Notes under the pieces: generated by a model
Told to the model about the DNA's origin: nothing
Databases searched by the model: none
What the model saw: the letters and a program-made list of their open reading frames with translations, nothing else
Assembly: GCA_029624765.1 (NCBI GenBank)
Contig: JARSSO010000059.1
Coordinates: 124,001 to 188,000 of the forward strand
Source of the DNA: Candidatus Contendibacter sp.
GTDB lineage: Bacteria > Pseudomonadota > Gammaproteobacteria > Competibacterales > Competibacteraceae
Length of the DNA: 64,000 nt
Direction of reading: 5' to 3'
Made by a program: the position numbers and the translations under genes
In this document: piece after piece, positions 1-6,373 of the stretch
Position numbering within the stretch: the stretch's first letter is position 1
Layout of the letters: the number at the start of each line of letters is the position of its first letter

Positions 1-986
1 TTGGCTCCCCTCTCCCCAAGTGGGAGAGGGGCTGGGGGTGAGGGGGTTCCTATACCCCGTGTCGCGAACCAGGCACGGGCGCCCCGTTCGTCCCGCTGAA
101 TTTGCGCCTGCAAGGCGGCCAGGGATTCGAAGCGTCGTTCCGGACGGAGATAGTGCAGAAAATCCACCTTGACGTGCCGGCCGTAGAGATCGCCCTGGAA
201 GTCGAGCAGGTGCACTTCCAGGCGCTCGCGCTCGCCTTCGAACGTCGGGCGACGGCCGACATTGGCGATGCCGGGCCAGGGCCGCAGGCCGGGACTGCTC
301 ATCAGCACGGCGTAGACGCCGTAAACCGGGGTGACGCGACGGTGCGGATGGATGTTGGCGGTCGGAAAACCGAGGGTGCGGCCGCGGCGGTCGCCGTGCG
401 CCACCCGCCCGCACAGGTCGTAGGGCCGGCCCAGCAGCCGCGCCGCCAGTTCCAGATCGCCCTGGGCCAGCGCCTGACGGACGCGGGTGCTGCTGACCCG
501 TTCCCCGTCCAGGAGGTAGCTGTGGTTGTCCGCCACCTCGAAATCGTGGCGCCGGCCGGCTTCGACCAGCATCGCGAAATCGCCGGCGCGGTGATGGCCG
601 AAGCGGAAGTCGTCGCCGACGACCAGATAGCGGATGCCCAGCCGCTGGACCAGCAAATCCTCGATGAATTGCTCCGCCGGCAACGCCGCCAACCGATGGT
701 CGAATTCCAGACACAACACTCGCTCGATGCCAAGGTCGTCCAGCGCCAGCAGTTTTTCCCGCAGGCGCATCAACCGGGCCGGCGGCGCGTGGGGGCCGGC
801 GAAAAATTCCTGGGGCTGGGGCTCGAAGGTGATCACCAGTTGGGGCAGGCGCAGGCGCGCGGCCTGGGCGGCCAGTTGGGCCAGGATTGCCTGGTGGCCG
901 CGATGCACGCCATCGAAATTGCCAATCGTGGCGACGCAGCCTTGGTGGCGGGGCCGCAGGTTGTGTTGGCCGCGAATCAGTTCCAT
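1..986 (-). CDS. ribF: RibF, bifunctional riboflavin kinase / FAD synthetase (3' end off the window)
   Basis: Makes FMN from riboflavin and FAD from FMN in the cytoplasm. The frame from the ATG at 986 stays open to base 1, so the stop lies outside. The N-terminal adenylyltransferase domain shows GNFDGVHRGH at residues 22-31. The C-terminal flavokinase domain carries GRTLGFPTANI, then GVYAV and EVHLLDF. About 328 codons are visible; the family is usually about 310 residues. The last visible residues (about 314 on, TPSPPAPLPLGERG) are coded by a dispersed palindromic repeat, so the native C-terminus has probably been extended or replaced. No neighbour upstream on this strand is close enough to suggest an operon. 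Confidence 0.93.
   Translation of the reverse strand, partial: MELIRGQHNLRPRHQGCVATIGNFDGVHRGHQAILAQLAAQAARLRLPQLVITFEPQPQEFFAGPHAPPARLMRLREKLLALDDLGIERVLCLEFDHRLAALPAEQFIEDLLVQRLGIRYLVVGDDFRFGHHRAGDFAMLVEAGRRHDFEVADNHSYLLDGERVSSTRVRQALAQGDLELAARLLGRPYDLCGRVAHGDRRGRTLGFPTANIHPHRRVTPVYGVYAVLMSSPGLRPWPGIANVGRRPTFEGERERLEVHLLDFQGDLYGRHVKVDFLHYLRPERRFESLAALQAQIQRDERGARAWFATRGIGTPSPPAPLPLGERGA
4..46. repeat. Short dispersed G/C palindrome inside the ribF 3' end
   Basis: The minus strand reads CCCTCACCCCCAGCCCCTCT followed by CCCACTTGGGGAGAGGGGA, so C-rich and G-rich arms can form a hairpin. A related sequence lies at 53596-53635, inside another coding region, in the same relation to the reading direction. 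It resembles intergenic palindromic repeats common in GC-rich gammaproteobacteria, here translated as part of RibF. Confidence 0.7.
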
Positions 987-1069
987 GCCGGTTTCGGATC
1001 AGGAGTGGCGAACGAAAGGCGGCATTATAGGGACAATTGACGGTTTCTTGACACCGCGCCAATGCGCGC

Positions 1070-2563
1070 TCAATCGGTCTGAAGGTCGCCACGGGCCGAC
1101 AGGCCGGCGTCTCCCGGCCACTCCCACAATTCGCGCGGGTAGTCGCGGTACAGTTCCCGAAACGCCCGCTGATAATGCCGGTCGGCGTGGACAATCCGCG
1201 CCAGTTCCCACGGGCGGGTGAGATGGCGCTCGACCCGCAACGGATTGCGCCGGCCCGCTTCGCCGATCTGCCGCGCCAGCAGCGCGCTGAACTCGCGCAA
1301 CGGCAGCGCGGTCGAGGTGAGCGGATGCATGCAATCGTGCAGGTCGTAGGCATCTCCACACCAAAACCCTGGCCGCGCCGCCTCGTAGTCGGGGGTGCCG
1401 GGCGAAGGGGTGCAGACGGTGAAGCTGCATTGCGCCGGCGGCATGGCGCCGACGTAATCGCGCAGGCGCTGGAACTCGGCGTGACCGTACTCCGGGCGGA
1501 CCATGAATGCGGCGTGGCAGGCGATGCCCAGCCGGCGCAGCGTGTCGTGGGCGCGCTCGTTGTGCGCCACCGTGCCGCCCTTGCGCGCCGCCTTCAACTC
1601 CTGATTGGTGGCGAACTCGAAGCCGACGAACACGCCGTCCAGGCCAATCTCTCGCCAGCGTCGTAACAATTCCGGTGAATGGAGCACCGTCGTGGCGCGC
1701 GCCCAGGCGAAGTACCGTTTCTTGACCCCACGCCGCGCCAGCGCCTCGGCCAGTTCGAAACCGTAAGCCTCGTCGATGAAATTTTCGTCGTCCGAAAAGT
1801 AGACGTGATCGGCGGCGATCCGCGCCAGATCTTCGGCCACCATCTCGGCTGGGCGCGGCCGATGGGCGCCGCCGCACAACAGCGGCACGATGCAGAACGA
1901 GCAGACCATCTTGCAGCCGTAGGAGGTGCGCGCCATCGCCACGGGTGGGAGCAGTACCTGCCAGTCGCGCGGGTTCTCGCACACCCAGATGCAGTAGTAG
2001 TGGCGGCGGTCCCACAGATCGCGGCGCGGGATTGGGATGGTGGCGGGGTCGGGATAACGGGGCCACGTCTTGGTGGCTTCCGCGTCGAAGCGTTCGCCGG
2101 TGAACAGCAGGTTGTCCACACCTTCCGGTTCTTCACCCCTGCTCAATGCCGCGACCAGGGCGCGAAACGGCGCGCAGCCCTCGCCGCGCACGATGTAATC
2201 AAGCGCCGGGATATTGCAATCGGCGGGGACTACGGTGGCGTGATGGCCGCCGACCACGATCCGAGCCTTCGGCAACAATTGGCGCACTATGCCGGCCAGC
2301 CGTTTCATGCTGCCCGCTTCGTGGCTGTAGGCGGTAAATCCCACCAAATCAGGCCGAAACCGGGCCAACTCCCGCCGAAATACCGCGTCGGCGAACCGGT
2401 ACAGCCGCAGATCGAGCACCCGTACCGCGTGCTCCGCCGGCAGCGCGGCGGCCAGATAACCGAATTCCAGGGGTTCCAGGCGCTGGAACCGTTCGAGGCC
2501 CCGCACGGTTTGCAGCCGGGCCTTGGGCTTGACGAGCAGAATACGGATGGCGTTGTCCTCCAT
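1070..2563 (-). CDS. B12-binding-domain radical SAM protein of unknown substrate
   Basis: 497 residues. Residues about 5-140 look like a cobalamin-binding fold (VGFTAYSHEAGSMKRLAGIV, then VVGGHHATVVP). The radical SAM core follows, with cluster cysteines C217, C221 and C224 in YGCKMVCSFC (CxxxCxxC). The C-terminal third is less conserved. This architecture is known for methyltransferases and other cobalamin-dependent radical SAM enzymes such as hopanoid, bacteriochlorophyll and fosfomycin modifiers. No hopanoid, pigment or cofactor gene is adjacent, so the substrate cannot be inferred. It starts at the ATG at 2563, just 3 bases from the stop of the decayed nuclease fragment upstream on the same strand. 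Confidence 0.85.
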   Translation of the reverse strand: MEDNAIRILLVKPKARLQTVRGLERFQRLEPLEFGYLAAALPAEHAVRVLDLRLYRFADAVFRRELARFRPDLVGFTAYSHEAGSMKRLAGIVRQLLPKARIVVGGHHATVVPADCNIPALDYIVRGEGCAPFRALVAALSRGEEPEGVDNLLFTGERFDAEATKTWPRYPDPATIPIPRRDLWDRRHYYCIWVCENPRDWQVLLPPVAMARTSYGCKMVCSFCIVPLLCGGAHRPRPAEMVAEDLARIAADHVYFSDDENFIDEAYGFELAEALARRGVKKRYFAWARATTVLHSPELLRRWREIGLDGVFVGFEFATNQELKAARKGGTVAHNERAHDTLRRLGIACHAAFMVRPEYGHAEFQRLRDYVGAMPPAQCSFTVCTPSPGTPDYEAARPGFWCGDAYDLHDCMHPLTSTALPLREFSALLARQIGEAGRRNPLRVERHLTRPWELARIVHADRHYQRAFRELYRDYPRELWEWPGDAGLSARGDLQTD

Positions 2564-2566
2564 CGG

Positions 2567-2788
2567 TTACGGCGTTCGTCGGCATTCGAACCCCGCCAGA
2601 TTGCGCGCGGCGCGGCTGAATTCCATGCCGATCAAGGTGACCGGCTGGCTGGTGTATTTCTGGGGTAGTTCCGGCTCTCGATCCGCGCCAAGGCCCGGCC
2701 CGGCTCGCTCAGTTCCACCACTTTGAGCTTCAAATGATAGGAACTCTCCGTTGCTAAGGCGATTTCCAGCAATGAAATTACCTGGCCT
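2567..2788 (-). pseudogene. Decayed C-terminal fragment of a PD-(D/E)XK-nuclease/AAA-ATPase-like protein (frameshifted)
   Basis: Two overlapping minus-strand frames join into one plausible protein tail. One reads GQVISLLEIALATESSYHLK and then LKVVELSEPGRALARIESRN. The other continues QKYTSQPVTLIGMEFSRAAR to a stop at 2567. The join needs one base restored near 2665 (tac-ccc-ag-aaa). The KVVEL...ALARI....Y..KY...V.LIG.EFS..RN pattern resembles the end of DUF1703-type nuclease domains attached to AAA ATPases. There is no 5' part: the fragment stops at the palindromic repeat beginning at 2786. The family assignment is from pattern memory and is moderate at best; the frameshift and truncation are seen directly. 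Confidence 0.45.
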
Positions 2789-2894
2789 GGCTCCCACGCT
2801 CCAGCGTGGGAGCCCCAACCGTCTCGATGCCGCGGGCGTTATGGGCCGCTGGAGTGGCCCGAACGGCGTTCCCACGCTGGAGCGTGGGAACGAG
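2786..2894. repeat. Palindromic repeat element, copy 1 (paired hairpins, BIME/MITE-like)
   Basis: The left hairpin is gctcccacgct-cc-agcgtgggagc (2790-2813). The right hairpin is gttcccacgct-gg-agcgtgggaac (2868-2891). A smaller ggcc...ggcc stem lies between. The two ends are inverted copies of each other. A second element with the same ends and orientation lies at 58062-58180. No transposase for it is in the window. Confidence 0.85.
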
Positions 2895-3018
2895 ATGTCG
2901 GTAAGGTATTTGCTGGAAATAGCCTAACAGGAGGAATGTCCGATGGATCCTTCGGATTTCAGGATTACCCCTGGCGACCAGCCGGGCCAGGTCGTTTCAT
3001 TTCTGGAAATCGCCTAAA
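2895..3018 (+). repeat. Duplicated LEIA-coding segments downstream of repeat copy 1
   Basis: At 2982-3018 the plus strand repeats, with a few changes, the minus-strand sequence of 2752-2788 (shared core TTTCATT-CTGGAAATCGCCT). Read in frame it gives GQVVSFLEIA followed by a stop; the minus-strand copy gives GQVISLLEIA. A shorter third match, ttgctggaaatagcctaa, lies at 2910-2927. A 24-codon frame from the ATG at 2943 (MDPSDFRITPGDQPGQ...) is too short and unsupported to call a gene. The stretch looks like debris of the same nuclease-like gene family, and it runs into the end of the CoA ligase gene. Confidence 0.5.
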
Positions 3019-4651
3019 GATGCTTGGCCCGCTCGCGCAGGATGAACTTCTGCATCTTGCCGGTCGAGGTCTTGGGCAGCGGGCCGAACACCACGTTTTT
3101 CGGCACTTTGAACCGCGCCAGTTGACTGCGGCAGAACTCGATGATTTCTTCCTCGGTGGTGCCTTCCTTGCCCGGCTGGAGCGTCACGAAGGCGCAGGGC
3201 GTTTCGCCCCACTTCTCGTCGGGCCGCGCCACCACCGCCACTTCCAGGATCGCCGGATGCCGGTACAGCACATCCTCGACCTCGATGGTGGAGATGTTCT
3301 CGCCGCCGGAAATGATGATGTCCTTGGAACGGTCCTTGATGTCGATATAGCCGTTCTCGTGCCAGACCGCCAGGTCGCCGCTGTGGAACCAGCCGCCTTC
3401 GAAGGCTTCCTTGCTGGCGCTGGGATTCTTGAGATAACCCTTCATCACGTTGTTGCCGCGCATGAAGATTTCGCCGATGCTCTTGCCGTCCTTCGGCAAT
3501 GGCTCCAGGGTTTGCGGATGCGCCACCATCAGCCCTTCCAGCATCGGGTAGCGCACCCCCTGGCGCGATTTCAGCAAGGCCCGTTCTTCCAGGGACTTTT
3601 CGTCCCACTCGTCGTGCCAGGCGCAGACCACCGATGGCCCGTAGGTTTCCGTCAGACCATAGGTGTGCGTGACTTCGAAGTTCATCCGCTCCATGCCTTC
3701 GATCACGGCGGCGGGCGGCGCGGCGCCGGCGGTCATCACCTTGACCCGATGATCGATGCCGGCTTTCATCTCGTCCGGGGCGTTCTTGAGGGTGTTCAGC
3801 ACGATCGGCGCGCCGCAGAAGTGATTGACCTTCTCCTGTTTGATCAGCTCGAAGATCAGGTCGGCGCGGACCTGACGCAGACAGACGTTGGTGCCGACGG
3901 TCGCGGCGATGGTCCAGGGAAAACACCAGCCGTTGCAGTGGAACATCGGCAAGGTCCATAGATAGACTGGGTGCAGGCTCATATTCCAGACCAGAGCGTT
4001 GCTGATCGCGTTCAAGTAGGCGCCGCGATGATGATAAACCACGCCCTTGGGATTGCCGGTGGTGCCGGACGTATAGTTGAGCGAAATCGCCTGCCACTCG
4101 TCGGCGGGATTCTGCCAGGCGAACTCGGGATCGCCCTCGGCCAGCAACGCTTCGTAATCCAGTTGGCCGAGCTTTTGCCCGCCGCTGTATTGCGGGTCGT
4201 CGACATCGATCACCAGCGGGCGCTTGCCGACTTCCATCAGGTTCAGCGCCTTGCCGATAGTGTCGGAGAATTCGCGGTCGGTGAATAGAATTCTGGCTTC
4301 GCCGTGTTGGAGCATGAAGGCGATGGCCTCGGCGTCCAGCCGGATGTTCAGGGTGTTGAGCACCGCTCCGCTCATCGGCACGCCGAAGTGCAATTCGAAC
4401 ATCTCGGGAATGTTGGGCAGCATCGCCGCCACCGTGTCGCCCAGGCCAATGCCGCGCCGTTGCAGCGCCGAGGCCAGGCGCCGACAGCGGGCATAGGCTT
4501 CGGCCCAGGTGCGCCGGGTGGAGCCATGCACCGCGGCGAGGCGGTTGGGATAGACCGAGGCGGCGCGCTCGATGAAGGTCAGCGGGGTCAGCGGCACGAA
4601 ATTGGCCGGGTTCCGGTCCAGGCTGATTTCGTAGGGATTGGTGGTGTTCAT
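3014..4651 (-). CDS. Fatty-acid/acyl-CoA synthetase (AMP-forming, long-chain ligase family)
   Basis: Activates a carboxylic acid to its acyl-CoA through an acyl-adenylate. 545 residues, typical length. The ATP-binding P-loop YTSGTTGNPKG is at residues 193-203. TYGLTETYGP, the YHSGD-type motif (FHSGDLAVW), KDIIISGGENIS and the C-terminal catalytic lysine in KTSTGKMQ (K532) are all present. YLWTLPMFHCNGWCFPW is typical of the medium/long-chain and methylthioalkanoate-CoA ligase branch. It lies 62 bases downstream of the ECH-like gene on the same strand, so the two probably act together in acyl-CoA metabolism. The exact chain length cannot be read from sequence. Confidence 0.9.
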   Translation of the reverse strand: MNTTNPYEISLDRNPANFVPLTPLTFIERAASVYPNRLAAVHGSTRRTWAEAYARCRRLASALQRRGIGLGDTVAAMLPNIPEMFELHFGVPMSGAVLNTLNIRLDAEAIAFMLQHGEARILFTDREFSDTIGKALNLMEVGKRPLVIDVDDPQYSGGQKLGQLDYEALLAEGDPEFAWQNPADEWQAISLNYTSGTTGNPKGVVYHHRGAYLNAISNALVWNMSLHPVYLWTLPMFHCNGWCFPWTIAATVGTNVCLRQVRADLIFELIKQEKVNHFCGAPIVLNTLKNAPDEMKAGIDHRVKVMTAGAAPPAAVIEGMERMNFEVTHTYGLTETYGPSVVCAWHDEWDEKSLEERALLKSRQGVRYPMLEGLMVAHPQTLEPLPKDGKSIGEIFMRGNNVMKGYLKNPSASKEAFEGGWFHSGDLAVWHENGYIDIKDRSKDIIISGGENISTIEVEDVLYRHPAILEVAVVARPDEKWGETPCAFVTLQPGKEGTTEEEIIEFCRSQLARFKVPKNVVFGPLPKTSTGKMQKFILRERAKHL

Positions 4652-4713
4652 GCGGGTGTTGTCCTCATTTGTTTTTGGTGGAATGGCGATGGTGGTTCAA
4701 TCAGGCGAGCGGG

Positions 4714-5511
4714 TCAGTGGCCCCGCCAGGTGGGTTTGCGCTTGGCGATGAAGGCGTCGATGCCTTCGCGGGCATCCTCGCTGTTCATGTTGCAGGCCAT
4801 GACTTCGCTGGCGCGGGCGTAGGCCGCCTCCAGGCCCAGCTCCAACTGTTGATAGAACAGTTCCTTGCCCATGGCGATAGCTAGCGGCGATTTGCCGCGG
4901 ATGGAATCCGCCAATTGCCAGACGGCGGTGTCCAGTTGATCCAGCGGGGCGATCCGGTTGATCAGTCCTTGGCGCAGGGCGGTCGGCGCGTCGATGAAGT
5001 CGCCGGTCAACAACAGCTCCAGCGCCTGCTTGCGGCTCAGGTTGCGGCTCAGCGCCACGCCGGGGGTAGCGCAGAACAAACCGACGTTGATGCCGGAAGT
5101 GGCGAAGCGGGCGTTGTCGGAAGCGACGGCGAGATCGCAGGCCGCGACCAGTTGGCAGCCAGCGGCGGTGGCGATGCCGTGGACCCGGGCGATGACCGGT
5201 TGCGGCAGGCGGTTGATGGTCAGCATCACCCGGCCACACTGGGCGAACAGCGCCTGGTGAAAGGCGGGGTCGGTCTGGGCGCGCATTTCCTTGAGGTCGT
5301 GGCCGGCGCAGAACGCCGGGCCGGCTCCGGCGATCACCACCACCCGGATCGTTTTATCGGCGGCGACGGCGTCCAGCGCCGTTTGCAATGCCCCCAGCAT
5401 GGCCCGCGACAGCGCGTTGTACTGCTTGGGGCGGTTGAGGGTCAGCGTGGCGACGCTGGCTTCATCCTGGCGTAATACGAGAGCGTCCTCGGCAAGAACG
5501 GTTGCGGTCAT
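4714..5511 (-). CDS. Enoyl-CoA hydratase/isomerase family protein, ECHDC3-like, lacking catalytic glutamates
   Basis: 265-residue crotonase fold. The oxyanion-hole segments are present (AFCAGHDLKEM near 66-76; HGIATAAGCQLVAACDLAVA at 111-130). Where active hydratases have the two catalytic glutamates, this protein has Gln120 (AAGCQLV) and Gly140 (FATSGINVG). That pattern matches the ECHDC3-like branch of the family, so classical enoyl-CoA hydration is doubtful; an acyl-CoA binding, thioesterase-like or isomerase role is possible. It is the first gene of a two-gene run with the CoA ligase downstream. The start ATG at 5511 precedes a conserved beta strand. Confidence 0.85.
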   Translation of the reverse strand: MTATVLAEDALVLRQDEASVATLTLNRPKQYNALSRAMLGALQTALDAVAADKTIRVVVIAGAGPAFCAGHDLKEMRAQTDPAFHQALFAQCGRVMLTINRLPQPVIARVHGIATAAGCQLVAACDLAVASDNARFATSGINVGLFCATPGVALSRNLSRKQALELLLTGDFIDAPTALRQGLINRIAPLDQLDTAVWQLADSIRGKSPLAIAMGKELFYQQLELGLEAAYARASEVMACNMNSEDAREGIDAFIAKRKPTWRGH

Positions 5512-5667
5512 GGTCGTTTTCCTCGAAGATGAAAAACCGTTGGTGGAAAATCGGACGGTGGCAGCGCGGCGCCGGTGCGATTTTGTTCGGGTTTATTTTA
5601 GCCTGGCGACTCCCACGACGAGATTTCACCAACCCCGCCGCTTTCCTTTTATCCAGGTCCCTCGTCC

Positions 5668-6306
5668 ATGAATCCGCCGCCGACTTCGATAGTCTATATC
5701 GTGGGCGCCGATCCCGCCCTCCACCATGCGCTTCGGGGTCTGCTGGAATCGGTCGGCTTGCGGACCCTGGCCTGCGTTGACGTGGCGGCGTTCGTGGCCG
5801 CCTATCAGCCGGACTGGCCCGGCTGCCTGCTGCTGGACGCGCGGGCCTCGGGGCCGGACGATCCCGGCGCCCTGCGCCGCCTGCGCGAGGAGGGAATCGA
5901 CGCGCCGGTGATCGTGCTCGCCGAGCACGCCAGCGTCGCCATGGTGGTGACCGCCTTGCGGCGGGGCGTGCTGGATTTCATCGAAAAGCCGTTCAACGAA
6001 CAGATTCTGCTCGATGGCGTTCACCACGCGCTGGCCGTGGGCGCCGCCCGACGACGCGCCCGCGCCCAACACCAGGAGTTGTTGCGCCGGTTCGATACCC
6101 TGACCGCGCGCGAGCAAGACGTGCTGCGTTGGGTCGTGGCGGGACTGCCCAACCGGGAAATCGCCGAAACGCTCAACCTGAGCCGCAAGACCGTGGAAAT
6201 CCACCGCGCCCGGGTCATGCGGAAAATGGAAGCGGAAACCCTGTCGCAACTGATCCAGATGACGGTGGCCATCGGCATTCTCGAACTTTACGATTCGGAT
6301 GGTTGA
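5668..6306 (+). CDS. Orphan response regulator, FixJ/NarL type, with atypical receiver
   Basis: 212 residues. The receiver domain (1-120) keeps the phospho-acceptor Asp57 (LLLDA) and Lys107 (FIEKPF). However, the first acidic pocket is reduced (VGADPAL, one Asp at 15), and the conserved Thr/Ser after strand 4 is replaced (VIVLAEHAS, Ala85). The LuxR-type HTH spans about 148-205 (LTAREQDVLRWVVAGLPNRE, then LSRKTVEIHRARVMRKM). This is a DNA-binding transcription factor. No histidine kinase lies nearby, so its partner is unknown. It is divergent from the ECH-like gene (156-base gap), which it could regulate. Confidence 0.88.
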   Translation: MNPPPTSIVYIVGADPALHHALRGLLESVGLRTLACVDVAAFVAAYQPDWPGCLLLDARASGPDDPGALRRLREEGIDAPVIVLAEHASVAMVVTALRRGVLDFIEKPFNEQILLDGVHHALAVGAARRRARAQHQELLRRFDTLTAREQDVLRWVVAGLPNREIAETLNLSRKTVEIHRARVMRKMEAETLSQLIQMTVAIGILELYDSDG

Positions 6307-6373
6307 ACCCATTACAGGCAGCGGTTTTTGTGGTGGAAGCCGAAATCGCCGCGTTGCTGTGGGAGACGACGGA

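Noticed and set aside
102-1040. Long open frame on the plus strand opposite ribF
   Set aside because: Antisense shadow of ribF; low-complexity Gln/Arg/Ala-rich translation typical of GC-rich reverse frames.
2943-3016. 24-codon open frame starting MDPSDF with a ggagg site upstream
   Set aside because: Too short, and its end duplicates a fragment of the decayed gene; better explained as debris.
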